Part shown: positions 8,811 through 16,076 of the stretch, one piece after another | How the letters are laid out: every line of letters starts with the position of its first letter | Numbering within the stretch: the first letter of the stretch is position 1 | Origin: Acidobacteriaceae bacterium | GTDB taxonomy: Bacteria; Acidobacteriota; Terriglobia; Terriglobales; Acidobacteriaceae | Length of the DNA: 43,368 nucleotides | Direction of reading: 5' to 3' | Assembly (NCBI GenBank): GCA_003134435.1 | Contig: PLBE01000195.1 | Coordinates: forward strand, 28,317 to 71,684 | The notes under the pieces: model-generated | The model's database searches: none | The model's input: the letters and a program-made list of their open reading frames with translations, nothing else | Told to the model about the DNA's origin: nothing | Program-made: the position numbers and the translations under genes

Positions 8811-8999
8811 ATGGGTTCCATTCCCGCGCTTGCTCCGATGGCGTCGAAAACAGAGGCGGTTTCCAATCTCGCGTCCACGCATCCGGAAAAGGACGCTTCC
8901 TCGATCTGTCCCAACTGCTCCAGCGAATTGCGCCGGCACCGCTGCAAGGTGATCTGCGGGCAATGCGGCTTCTATTTGAGCTGTTCTGATTTTTACTGA
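8811..8999 (+). CDS. small cysteine-rich zinc-ribbon-like protein
   Basis: This is a 62-residue protein with a disordered N-terminal half and a compact cysteine cluster: CPNC (33, 36), Cys45, CGQC (49, 52) and Cys58 just before the C-terminal SCSDFY. Two CxxC knuckles 12 residues apart suggest one zinc ribbon. The pattern resembles small conserved proteins I recall from acidobacterial genomes, but I assign no function. The start is uncertain: ATG 8811 gives 62 residues and ATG 8838 gives 53; neither has a clear Shine-Dalgarno. It is transcribed away from tRNA-Cys and lies 77 bases before the OsmC gene on the same strand. It could be involved in nucleic-acid binding or metal handling. Confidence 0.7.
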   Translation: MGSIPALAPMASKTEAVSNLASTHPEKDASSICPNCSSELRRHRCKVICGQCGFYLSCSDFY

Positions 9000-9076
9000 G
9001 CCGCGCCCGCGCGATTTCCTCCCTGAGCTGTTTACAATAGAGTCCGGCTTCGTTTTACCTCACTTCAGGAGATCGT

Positions 9077-9499
9077 ATGCAACGCAAAGCAAGCGCAGTG
9101 TGGAAGGGTGGTCTTAAGGACGGGCAAGGAACCGTTTCGTCCGCCAGCGGTATTCTCTCAAACACCAAGTATTCCTTTACCACCCGGTTTGAAAATGCCC
9201 CCGGGACAAACCCGGAAGAACTGATTGCAGCGGCCCACGCGGCGTGCTTTTCGATGGCTCTGTCGGCGCAATTGGGAGGCGCGAACCTGACGCCGGAGAG
9301 TATCAGCACTTCGGCCACCCTTACCATGGAGAAGCTCGAGGCGGGCTGGACCATTACCGCCGTCCACCTCGACGTGATCGGCAAGGTGCCGGGCGCAAGC
9401 GCGGAAGCCTTCAGTACAGCGGCGCAAAATGCGAAAGCCGGTTGCCCGGTGTCAAAAGTGCTCAACGCAACCATCACCATGGATGCGAAGTTAGGGTAG
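9077..9499 (+). CDS. OsmC-family peroxiredoxin
   Basis: This is a cytoplasmic thiol peroxidase of the OsmC/Ohr superfamily that reduces organic hydroperoxides, 140 residues, the normal length. It has the two redox cysteines in family contexts: AAHAACFSMALS (Cys57, peroxidatic) and AKAGCPVSKVL (Cys123, resolving). The N-terminal RKASAVWKGGLKDGQGTV segment matches the OsmC (rather than Ohr) subgroup. The ATG has AGGAG five to six bases upstream. It stands alone: the next gene faces it on the other strand. A hairpin and a short tandem repeat follow the stop. Confidence 0.95.
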   Translation: MQRKASAVWKGGLKDGQGTVSSASGILSNTKYSFTTRFENAPGTNPEELIAAAHAACFSMALSAQLGGANLTPESISTSATLTMEKLEAGWTITAVHLDVIGKVPGASAEAFSTAAQNAKAGCPVSKVLNATITMDAKLG

Positions 9500-9546
9500 C
9501 AAGGCTGATTTGTTTCGACGCGATTCGTTTCTAGGATGCGCGGCTT

Positions 9547-9562
9547 GGCGCGTCTTCGCGCC
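9547..9562. terminator. GC-rich hairpin after osmC, possible terminator
   Basis: GGCGCG-TCTT-CGCGCC is a perfect six-base-pair stem with a four-base loop, 47 bases after the osmC stop. No T-run follows, so intrinsic termination is uncertain. Confidence 0.35.
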
Positions 9563-9570
9563 CGTTCGCT

Positions 9571-9600
9571 GACTCGCGGCGACTCGCGGTGACTCGCCAC
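9571..9600. repeat. three 10-base direct repeats
   Basis: The unit GACTCGCGGC is followed by GACTCGCGGT and GACTCGCCAC, three consecutive 10-mers that end just before the stop codon of the minus-strand gene at 9603. Confidence 0.7.
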
Positions 9601-9602
9601 GG

Positions 9603-9830
9603 CTAGCTCTGCGAACGCAGTATTTGTCGCAGCTTCTGGTTGACTTTTACCGCTTCCTGCGAGGCTTGGTCGATGAGTTCGACCCAGCGGCGTGAACTTT
9701 CCGGCGGCCCGGCTTGCGAAACCAGGTACGTCGCTTGCACGATGGTTTCAAGCGCATTGCTGAGGTCATGTGCCAGGGTGCGAAGCTCCCTGGCGAGTTC
9801 AGCGGGGATTTTATCGCTCGTGTTTCCCAT
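9603..9830 (-). CDS. small DHp-like protein (histidine-kinase dimerisation motif)
   Basis: This 75-residue protein begins MGNTSDKIPAELARELRTLA. It contains a sequence like the H-box of histidine kinases, LAHDLSNALETIVQATYLV, followed by a second helical segment (RRWVELIDQASQEAVKVNQKL). That is what a stand-alone two-helix DHp hairpin would look like, with no ATPase domain. The His followed by Asp-Leu-Ser-Asn resembles HDLNN-type boxes of hybrid kinases. The frame is open to 10001, but that part overlaps tRNA-Leu and its promoter, so ATG 9828-9830 is preferred. No strong Shine-Dalgarno is seen. It could be a phosphotransfer or decoy domain, or the remnant of a kinase. The first reading is inference. 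Confidence 0.6.
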   Translation of the reverse strand: MGNTSDKIPAELARELRTLAHDLSNALETIVQATYLVSQAGPPESSRRWVELIDQASQEAVKVNQKLRQILRSQS

Positions 9831-9873
9831 GGACTTAGATGATATGGTCCTTTGCCAATCGCGCCGCGCTGGT

Positions 9874-9901
9874 TTGACAGGCGGACGGCAGCCAGTAGAT
9901 A
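9874..9901 (+). promoter_or_regulatory. promoter of tRNA-Leu
   Basis: A perfect TTGACA (9874-9879) and TAGATA (9896-9901) are 16 bases apart, about 47 bases before the tRNA 5' end. The leader contains a CCCTT-GAT-AAGGG hairpin (9915-9927). Confidence 0.55.
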
Positions 9902-9948
9902 GTAGTGTAGTCGCCCCTTGATAAGGGCCCTGCGGATTTTTCTTAAAT

Positions 9949-10035
9949 GCGGATATGGCGGAACTGGCAGACGCGCTAGGTTCAGGTCCTAGTGGCCGCA
10001 AGGTCGTGGAGGTTCGAGTCCTCTTATCCGCACCA
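9949..10035 (+). tRNA. tRNA-Leu (anticodon CAG)
   Basis: This is a class II tRNA of 87 bases including an encoded CCA. The acceptor is GCGGATA/TATCCGC, the anticodon stem CTAGG/CCTAG around loop TTCAGGT (anticodon CAG), and a long variable arm follows. The T-arm contains GTTCGAGTC. The discriminator is A at 10032. Confidence 0.97.
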
Positions 10036-10052
10036 AATCCAGTTGACCCATA

Positions 10053-11474
10053 TCAAGCGCCGGCCGATAAACGGTGCGTGCTGCGGGTTTGCGCGATGCC
10101 GTATTGCCGGATTTTATAGAGCAGAGCTTTATAGCTGATCTTTAGCAGCACTGCGGCTTGTTTGCGATTCCAGTTGGTTTCCTCGAGCGCGCGCGCGATG
10201 GCCTCGGCCTCAGCCTCGTCTTTGGCATTCCGCGAAAGGGATTTCAACCCGCCTTCAGACTCGCCGCCTCCCTGGCCTCTGCCCGCTACCTCGCTGTGCA
10301 CCCCGCCACCGCCATCCGAACGGGGTTGTAACTCGGATGCCGCGAGCGTTTCATCTCCCAGCACCAGGTAACGTTTGATGAAGTTGCTCAGTTCGCGCAG
10401 GTTTCCTGGCCATGAGTGCCGCAGGCATGCTTCCATCAACGGGCCCGACAGTGGCAACGGCGCGCGCGCGTACGATTCCGACATTCGCGACATGAAGTGC
10501 TTCAGCAGAATCGGAATCTCTTCCTTGCGGTCGCGCAACGGAGGCAGCGACATGGTGAAAGCGTTCAGCCGATAGTAAAGATCCTCGCGCAGCCTCTTGT
10601 TGGCAAGCGCTTCCGGAATATTGATGTTGGTCGCGGCCAGGATGCGCACGTCAACCTTGACCAAGGTGCGGCTGCCCAGCCGGGAAAAGGTCTGGTCCTG
10701 CAGCACATGCAGCAGTTTGGCCTGCAGCAGCGGCGGCATTTCGCCGATTTCATCGAGCAGGATGGTGCCTTTATTGCAGAGCTCAAACTTGCCCGGCTTG
10801 GGATGCGTCGCGCCGGTGAAGGCTCCCGCTTCATATCCGAATAATTCGCTTTCAAGCAGGTCCGCGGGCACCGCGGCGCAGTTCACTTTCAGAAAAGTAC
10901 GGTGCGCGCGCGGAGAAAGTTTGTGGATCAGGCGGGCCAGCACTTCTTTGCCGGTTCCACTTTCCCCCAGCAGCAGAACCGGGATGTCGACGTTCGCGAC
11001 CAGCGCAGCCTGGGAACGGATCTTCTTCATCGCCGGGCTGGCCGCCACGAAGAACACGTCATCGCAAAGCTCTTCGATGTCGCTGGCGTAGCTTTCACTT
11101 TTGGCGGTGCCGACGCACATTCCGATGACGGCGTCGAGTTCGGCTTTCTGAAAGGGCTTGGTCAGGTAATCCATGGCGCCCAGGCGCATCGCCTGCACCA
11201 CCTTGCGCGTGTCGTTCACGCAGGACAGCATGACCACTTTCAATCCCGGACGGAGATGCCGGAGTTGTTCGAGCGTCTGCAGGCCATCGATGCCGGGCAT
11301 GAGCAGATCCAGCAATACCAGGTCGGGCTGCGCTCCTTTTTTGACACACTCGACCGCTTCTTCGCCAGTGCTGGCGGTTTGTACTTTGTGCTCATCCACC
11401 TCCAGCAAGGTGCGGATGTAACGCAGCATTCCCGGTTCGTCATCCACCAGCAGGATGTTGGCCGCTTCGCTCAT
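10053..11474 (-). CDS. NtrC-family sigma-54 response regulator
   Basis: This is a 473-residue transcription activator with the classic three-part layout. The receiver (1-125) has the acidic pair Asp11/Asp12, phospho-acceptor Asp56, Ser84 and Lys106. The AAA+ domain (about 140-375) has Walker A GESGTGKE (170-177), the sigma-54 contact loop GAFTGA (217-222) and Walker B ILLDE (238-242). A C-terminal Fis-type helix-turn-helix ends ISYKALLYKIRQYGI. It would be phosphorylated by the kinase encoded upstream and then remodel sigma-54 RNA polymerase. The start is ATG 11472-11474, which overlaps the kinase stop as ATGA; the longer open frame lies inside the kinase gene. tRNA-Leu ends 17 bases beyond the stop on the other strand. 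Confidence 0.95.
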   Translation of the reverse strand: MSEAANILLVDDEPGMLRYIRTLLEVDEHKVQTASTGEEAVECVKKGAQPDLVLLDLLMPGIDGLQTLEQLRHLRPGLKVVMLSCVNDTRKVVQAMRLGAMDYLTKPFQKAELDAVIGMCVGTAKSESYASDIEELCDDVFFVAASPAMKKIRSQAALVANVDIPVLLLGESGTGKEVLARLIHKLSPRAHRTFLKVNCAAVPADLLESELFGYEAGAFTGATHPKPGKFELCNKGTILLDEIGEMPPLLQAKLLHVLQDQTFSRLGSRTLVKVDVRILAATNINIPEALANKRLREDLYYRLNAFTMSLPPLRDRKEEIPILLKHFMSRMSESYARAPLPLSGPLMEACLRHSWPGNLRELSNFIKRYLVLGDETLAASELQPRSDGGGGVHSEVAGRGQGGGESEGGLKSLSRNAKDEAEAEAIARALEETNWNRKQAAVLLKISYKALLYKIRQYGIAQTRSTHRLSAGA

Positions 11475-12391
11475 TTGATTCCTCGTGGCGGACTGCTCAG
11501 AATTGGTCTCAAGGGGATGAGAAAGGAAAACTTGGCGCCCGCGCCCGGTTCGCTTTCCACCCAGATCTTGCCGCTCATGCCCTGCAGCAGCCGGCGGGCA
11601 ATGGCGAGCCCCAGCCCCATGCCCTCGGCTGATTCGCTGCCCGGCAGGCGGAAGAAATCGTCGAAGATTTCCAGGTGAAACTCCGGCCGGATTCCCGGCC
11701 CGGTATCCGCAACGCTCACCTTGACCGAGTTCGGCTGCGTGGTCGACTGACGGCGGCGGTCGCCATTGATCTTCTTGCTGATCCCGCGGCGCTCCCACAT
11801 GTGCGGTTCGGCGTGCAGCCAGACCGTGCCGCCCTCGGGCGTGTATTTCGAAGCGTTTTCCAGAAGATTGGAAATCACGCGCTGGATCTTGGGCGCATCA
11901 AATGCAAAGGGCGTCAGTTTATCGTTGGCCAGAAAATAAAGTGCAAGACCCCGCGCCTGAAAGCGGCTCGACCAGAGCCGGCAAACTTCCGAGAGGCAGG
12001 CGTTCATGTCGCCTTCAACGTACTGCATTCGCAGTTCGCCGGTCTCGAGCACGCTGAAGGTCAGGAAGTCCTGAATGAATTGCTGCAAGCGCTGTCCGCT
12101 CGAAAACATGTCGTCCATCACTTCCCGCTGGCGATCATTGAGGGGGCCGAGTTTCTGACTCTGCAGCAGCTCAATGTACCCGTTGAGAATGGCCAAAGGC
12201 GTTTTGAGGTCGTGGGCGGCGGAGGCCAGTGCGTTCGTGGTCTTGCGAAAACGGTCACGCAGTTGTTCGAGTTCGCCTGCTATGTCGTTTGCAGACCGGG
12301 GCACTGAAACTCCGGCCGGGGCCGCAGGTCCATTCTTAGTACTCGCGCCAATGGAAGCAGCGCCGGGGCTTTTGTCGGACGTGGAAGCCAT
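11471..12391 (-). CDS. soluble sensor histidine kinase
   Basis: This is a 306-residue kinase without membrane segments. After a disordered Ala/Ser-rich start comes a DHp domain with the H-box SAAHDLKTPLAILNGYIELL (His60 as phospho-site). An HATPase_c domain follows, with N-box NLLENASKYTPEGG, G1 box VADTGPGI and G2 box GMGLGLAIA. The absence of a recognisable sensory domain means the signal is unknown; it may be cytoplasmic or come through a partner. It is the first gene of a pair with the sigma-54 response regulator, its obvious cognate, with overlapping stop and start. A Lys/Arg-rich insert (about 203-215, ISKKINGDRRRQ) sits between the N and G1 boxes. Confidence 0.93.
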   Translation of the reverse strand: MASTSDKSPGAASIGASTKNGPAAPAGVSVPRSANDIAGELEQLRDRFRKTTNALASAAHDLKTPLAILNGYIELLQSQKLGPLNDRQREVMDDMFSSGQRLQQFIQDFLTFSVLETGELRMQYVEGDMNACLSEVCRLWSSRFQARGLALYFLANDKLTPFAFDAPKIQRVISNLLENASKYTPEGGTVWLHAEPHMWERRGISKKINGDRRRQSTTQPNSVKVSVADTGPGIRPEFHLEIFDDFFRLPGSESAEGMGLGLAIARRLLQGMSGKIWVESEPGAGAKFSFLIPLRPILSSPPRGIK

Positions 12392-12536
12392 GGGAAACCA
12401 ATAACGACGGTTGTAGGGGAGGGAATCTGATTACTAACTCACAGAACGTGGGGATAGTGTGATGCTATGTCAGGTACATCGGCCTGTCAATTGGAAACGG
12501 GACCCCAAAGTCACCGAAGCGAAAAATGTTGCAGCT

Positions 12537-12565
12537 TTTATATGTGACTAATAGTCATTTATAAT
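12537..12565 (+). promoter_or_regulatory. promoter with internal palindrome upstream of the PilZ-like gene
   Basis: A perfect -10 TATAAT (12560-12565) is preceded at 17 bases by a weak -35, TTTATA. A 13-base palindrome, TGACTAATAGTCA (12545-12557), lies in the spacer where a repressor could block polymerase. Confidence 0.5.
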
Positions 12566-12664
12566 CTGTATGTACTGACGCCACTTCGGTAATCCGCCTG
12601 TTGGGTGCGAGCTTTGAGGCGATTGCCGGTACTCTTCCGTTCCTCTCATGGTTTGGCCCATGAG

Positions 12665-13096
12665 ATGCGGTATTTTAGAGATGTTAAGACCTTTCTATGG
12701 TGGATCAATAACGTGCCTCGTACCTTATTGAAGAAAGAAGAACGCAAGTGGGCACGGTTGCAGCTCGCCATTCCTGTTTTTGTCCGCACCAACGACGGAA
12801 GCGGTAAGGAGTCCCTGGAGTTTGCCACCGCCATTAACATCTCTCCCGGCGGCGCTTTGGTCGTAGTTCGTCGTTCCTTGCCTAAATCGTCCCTCGTTTC
12901 TCTGGAAATTCCCAGCGCGCCGATCGGACCGATCAATGGCCTGAAGACACCTTCCCGCATCATGCAAGCCAAAGCAGTATGGGTTACCCATCTTGATGAC
13001 TACCATCTCCTAGGTCTGAGGTTCTCGCGCCCGCTAAGCACAGATTCGACGGCCGCTTCCGGCAGGCAATTGAGGAAAGCCGGTTCTGCAGTGTGA
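12665..13096 (+). CDS. PilZ-like domain protein
   Basis: This is a protein of about 143 residues whose central part reads as a PilZ-type beta barrel: RLQLAIPVFVR, then FATAINISPGGALVVVRR, and finally YHLLGLRFSRPL. PilZ domains often bind cyclic di-GMP through an RxxxR plus (D/N)xSxxG pair. Here NISPGG fits the second part and the Lys/Arg-rich KKEERKWAR segment may supply the first, but the exact arginine spacing is not canonical, so ligand binding is not assured. Possible starts are 12605, 12647 and 12665 (all in frame). I list ATG 12665 because the more upstream residues look non-coding; no start has a good Shine-Dalgarno. It is a single gene downstream of a strong -10 box. Confidence 0.75.
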   Translation: MRYFRDVKTFLWWINNVPRTLLKKEERKWARLQLAIPVFVRTNDGSGKESLEFATAINISPGGALVVVRRSLPKSSLVSLEIPSAPIGPINGLKTPSRIMQAKAVWVTHLDDYHLLGLRFSRPLSTDSTAASGRQLRKAGSAV

Positions 13097-13192
13097 ACTA
13101 TTTTTCCCTTCTTCGGCCCATCTCGTACTAGCACCTCGGTGCCATGACGCCGCCCGTCCTTTGTGGCGTATCATCTCCCTAAGCCATTCATT

Positions 13193-13231
13193 AGTTGAGC
13201 GTTTAGTGAACGTCCTCCCGGTCGCTCAACT
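13193..13231 (+). promoter_or_regulatory. 9+9 inverted repeat in the leader of the sigma-54 activator
   Basis: AGTTGAGCG (13193-13201) and CGCTCAACT (13223-13231) are perfect complements with a 21-base loop. A smaller hairpin TGCAC-TTTTA-GTGCA lies at 13256-13270. Both precede the activator gene. They could be an operator or RNA structure; neither is followed by a T-run. Confidence 0.45.
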
Positions 13232-13308
13232 CTCCCCCTGGTTTGGTGCTTGAGGTGCACTTTTAGTGCATGCGGGGGAACATTCACCCCCTGGGGCATT
13301 CGGGTCAT

Positions 13309-14388
13309 ATGAATTCACTTTCGGTTAGTTATCTGGCGCAGTCGCTTGGCGAAGTTCCCCCTGACAATATTATCTTTGGCCACTCCGAGGTCATGCAGGC
13401 GGTGCGTTCGCGACTCGGCAAGGTAGCTTCCGCCAACGTCCCCGTCCTCATCACCGGCGAGAGTGGCACCGGAAAAGACATCATTGCGCGCTTGATCCAT
13501 GGCCTTTCTCCCTGGAAAACCGGCCCCTACGTCAAGGTAAACTGTCCCGCCATTCCCGGGACGCTTCTGGAAAGCGAACTCTTCGGCTACGAGAGAGGCG
13601 CTTTTACGGGCGCGGTCGGCTCCAAGCCAGGGCGCGTTGAAATGGCGCATCGCGGCACCTTATTCCTGGACGAAATTTCCGAACTCGATCCCTCGCTGCA
13701 ATCCAAGCTTCTGCAGCTTTTGCAGGATGGCCAGTTCTGTCGCATCGGCGCCCAGGAAGACAAGAAAGTTGAAGTGCGGGTCGTATGCGCGACCAACCGG
13801 GCGCTGGAAGCGGAAATTGAATCGGGAACCTTCCGCCAGGATCTTTACTACCGCATCAACGTGGTGAATCTGCGCATGCCGGCGCTGCGCGAGCGCCGCG
13901 GAGACATTGCCGATCTCTGCGCCTACTTCCTCGAGTACTACAACCGCAAGTTCAACTGCCGGGCACGGACGTTGTCCAGTGAGACCCTCGCGGTCTTGCA
14001 GAAATATCACTGGCCGGGAAACATTCGCGAACTGGAGAACCTGGTCAAGCGCTACGTGATTCTCGGCCATGAAGAAGTGATCACCAACGACCTGGTGGCC
14101 CGCGAACCGGATTTTTTCAATACCGAGATCTCCCTGGATGGGCCCATCTCGCTGAAAAAGCTTACCCGCCAGTGCGTGCGCGAGTTGGAGCGCAAGGTGA
14201 TCCTGAAAGTGCTGCAACAGCACCACTGGAATCGGAAGCAGGCAGCACGCACATTAGGCATCAGCTACCGCGCCTTGCTTTACAAAATCCGCGACGCCGG
14301 TTTGCCCTCGAACCGCGCCTTGCGCCTGCAACAGGCGGAGAAAGACGGCAAAGACGACAATTCCAAAAGCGGCGCCGCCGCCGACTAA
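13309..14388 (+). CDS. sigma-54 dependent activator without a sensory domain
   Basis: This is a 359-residue enhancer-binding protein made of an AAA+ domain and a Fis-type helix-turn-helix. Only about 20 residues precede the AAA+ part, so it lacks a receiver, PAS or GAF domain. Walker A is GESGTGKD (50-57), the sigma-54 loop is GAFTGA (97-102) and Walker B is LFLDE (118-122). The DNA-binding end reads ISYRALLYKIRDAGL. Single-output activators of this PspF-like layout are usually controlled by a partner protein or by their own amount. The frame is open to ATG 13270. I choose ATG 13309 because the sequence from MNSLSVSYLAQSL on looks like coding sequence and the upstream part overlaps a hairpin. 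The tail after the HTH (from NRALRLQQ) is charged and probably disordered. Confidence 0.92.
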   Translation: MNSLSVSYLAQSLGEVPPDNIIFGHSEVMQAVRSRLGKVASANVPVLITGESGTGKDIIARLIHGLSPWKTGPYVKVNCPAIPGTLLESELFGYERGAFTGAVGSKPGRVEMAHRGTLFLDEISELDPSLQSKLLQLLQDGQFCRIGAQEDKKVEVRVVCATNRALEAEIESGTFRQDLYYRINVVNLRMPALRERRGDIADLCAYFLEYYNRKFNCRARTLSSETLAVLQKYHWPGNIRELENLVKRYVILGHEEVITNDLVAREPDFFNTEISLDGPISLKKLTRQCVRELERKVILKVLQQHHWNRKQAARTLGISYRALLYKIRDAGLPSNRALRLQQAEKDGKDDNSKSGAAAD

Positions 14389-14705
14389 ATCAAGAGGCCA
14401 AAGGTTTGAGGTCAGATCAAAGCGGTAAAGCTCGCTCGCGGACTGACCTCATACTTCTGACATAGCCTTACCCACTGAATCTTCCCTCCAGTTCGCGACC
14501 GCGCTCGACCGGTTGAGACCCTCGGCCTGGAAACACACTGATTTACTAGCGAAGCAAACGGATTGTGGAGACGTGGGCATCGTTGCGATTTTTCGCCAGT
14601 TGACTCCAACGAGCACCGCCATGCGAGCGTAAGCAAGTCGTGTGCTTGCGCCCGCAACGATATCAGAGCAGCTATTCCCATCGGTCTCGGAACGACTCCA
14701 CTGGC
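14389..14705. other. 317-base stretch without a convincing gene
   Basis: The stretch lies between two convergent genes. It begins with an 8+8 inverted repeat, GAGGTCAG (14408-14415) and CTGACCTC (14443-14450), with a 27-base loop, which could end the activator transcript but has no T-run. The small open frames in it show no start signals or recognisable protein sequence. I see nothing else. Confidence 0.5.
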
Positions 14706-15161
14706 TCACTGAACTGACGTCATCTGCATCTCCAAGCCCCTGGGAGAAACGAAAGTTCTCGGTTTTTCGGAGCCTCCCTGGGTTGTCAGGAGTGCGAACT
14801 TTCGCAGGCCTGCCGCATTCAAAGAGTCCAGAATGCTAACGACGGTGGAATAGGGAGCGCGGGCGTCGGCTTTGATGAAAAGAACCTCCGCACTTCTGGA
14901 GAGGGTACTCTTGATCCTCTTGGGCAGGGCGGCGACACCTGTTCGATCAGTACCGAGAAATATGTCGCCGTTGCCGGTCACAACCACCACGATGGCTTCT
15001 TCTTTGTCAGCCTCGGGTATCGCAACGGCACTATGAGTCACCGGTAAATCGACAGAAATTCCTCTTTGTAAAGGGACCTCCGCCGGAGCTTGCCCGACAG
15101 CCGAAGGGGTGAGACTAGCGAGGGTTAATGCCACGAGACACACTTCAAGTATGTGTTTCAT
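14706..15161 (-). CDS. exported ExbD/TolR-like periplasmic domain protein
   Basis: This 151-residue protein starts with a typical signal peptide (MKHILEVCLVALTLASLTPS, cleavage probably after SAVGQA). Its remainder reads like the periplasmic part of ExbD/TolR: GISVDLPVTHSAVAI, then IVVVVTGNGDIFLGTDRTGV, VLFIKADARAPYSTVVSILDSL and KFALLTTQ. True ExbD/TolR proteins keep an uncleaved N-terminal helix with an essential Asp that forms part of the proton-driven motor. That Asp-bearing helix is absent, so this protein cannot be an ordinary motor subunit. AAAGGAG lies seven bases before the ATG. It follows the slipin gene by 36 bases and is probably in the GntR-slipin operon. The role is unknown. Confidence 0.8.
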   Translation of the reverse strand: MKHILEVCLVALTLASLTPSAVGQAPAEVPLQRGISVDLPVTHSAVAIPEADKEEAIVVVVTGNGDIFLGTDRTGVAALPKRIKSTLSRSAEVLFIKADARAPYSTVVSILDSLNAAGLRKFALLTTQGGSEKPRTFVSPRGLEMQMTSVQ

Positions 15162-15197
15162 ATGTGTTGCTCCTTTCGATCGATTGAGATGGATTTG

Positions 15198-16076
15198 TTA
15201 GGGCTTTGCTCCCCCGAGCGAGGCAGTCGCTAGGGTTCCGCCGAGGCCCATAGTTTCTACCGCCGACGAAGGGACGATCACCATGGAACCCTTTTCCTTG
15301 ATGGCTTCGTAGAGCATGTTCATGGCGCGTAAATGCAGTGCCACCGGATTTTCGGCGTATGAAGCCGCGGCCTGCACAAAACTGTCGGCGATTTCTTTTT
15401 CAGCCTGGCCTAGAATGATTCGGGCCTGCCGCTCACGTTCCGCCTGGGCTTGCCGGGACATGGCATCTTCTAGACCCTGTGGTATCCGCACGTCTCTAAC
15501 CTCAACGGACTGGACAGTTATTCCCCATGGATTTGTTTTCTCGTCAAGAATGCGCTGCAGTTCGCGGCCCAGTGTTTCGCGTTCGGTGATCATTTGTGCC
15601 AGTTCGTGCCGGCCGATCGACTCCCGCAGCGCGGTCTGCGCACTCAAGTTGATTGCGTCGAGGAAGTTTTCGACTTCAAGGATTGCCTTTTCGGCGTTCC
15701 ACACGAGCCAGAAGACAATGGCGTCGACGTTCACCGGCACCGTATCGCGAGTGAGAGTGGATTCCGCCGTTACGTTGGCCACACGAACGCGTTGATCCAC
15801 GAAGGGACTAAGCGTCTCCACGACAGGAATAATGTGAAAAATCCCGGGGCCGCGAAGGCCAACATAACGGCCGAGGCGCAGGAGCGCGACCTTCTCCCAC
15901 TGTCGGATGACCTTGATGGCAAACAACAGGTAGAAGCCCAGCAGTGCTCCCATCATGATGGGCGCCAGATTATGGATCAGCTCGGTGACCGACGCACCGA
16001 TAATCAAGCAGACGACGAATGCTCCGACGGCTACTCCATTCAGCTGTGTGATATCAATTTTTCTGCTCATGCTCAT
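15198..16076 (-). CDS. slipin (stomatin/band 7, SPFH family)
   Basis: This is a 292-residue membrane protein of the SPFH superfamily, which forms oligomeric scaffolds in lipid microdomains. Two hydrophobic segments (about 13-31 and 36-56) precede the SPFH domain (QWEKVALLRLGRYVGLRGPG, VNVDAIVFWLV, WGITVQSVEVRDVRIPQGLEDAM). A charged coiled-coil stretch (AQAERERQARIILGQAEKEI) and a Gly/Ala-rich tail follow. The ATG at 16074-16076 overlaps the GntR stop as ATGA. The ATG two codons later (16070) has better spacing (six bases) from the GAGGAG, so either may be used. No NfeD partner gene is next to it, unlike many prokaryotic slipins; the exported ExbD-like protein occupies that position. Confidence 0.93.
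   Translation of the reverse strand: MSMSRKIDITQLNGVAVGAFVVCLIIGASVTELIHNLAPIMMGALLGFYLLFAIKVIRQWEKVALLRLGRYVGLRGPGIFHIIPVVETLSPFVDQRVRVANVTAESTLTRDTVPVNVDAIVFWLVWNAEKAILEVENFLDAINLSAQTALRESIGRHELAQMITERETLGRELQRILDEKTNPWGITVQSVEVRDVRIPQGLEDAMSRQAQAERERQARIILGQAEKEIADSFVQAAASYAENPVALHLRAMNMLYEAIKEKGSMVIVPSSAVETMGLGGTLATASLGGAKP

Noticed and set aside
9831-10001. Extension of the DHp-like protein upstream to 10001
   Set aside because: It runs through tRNA-Leu (9949-10035) and its promoter and has low-complexity sequence.
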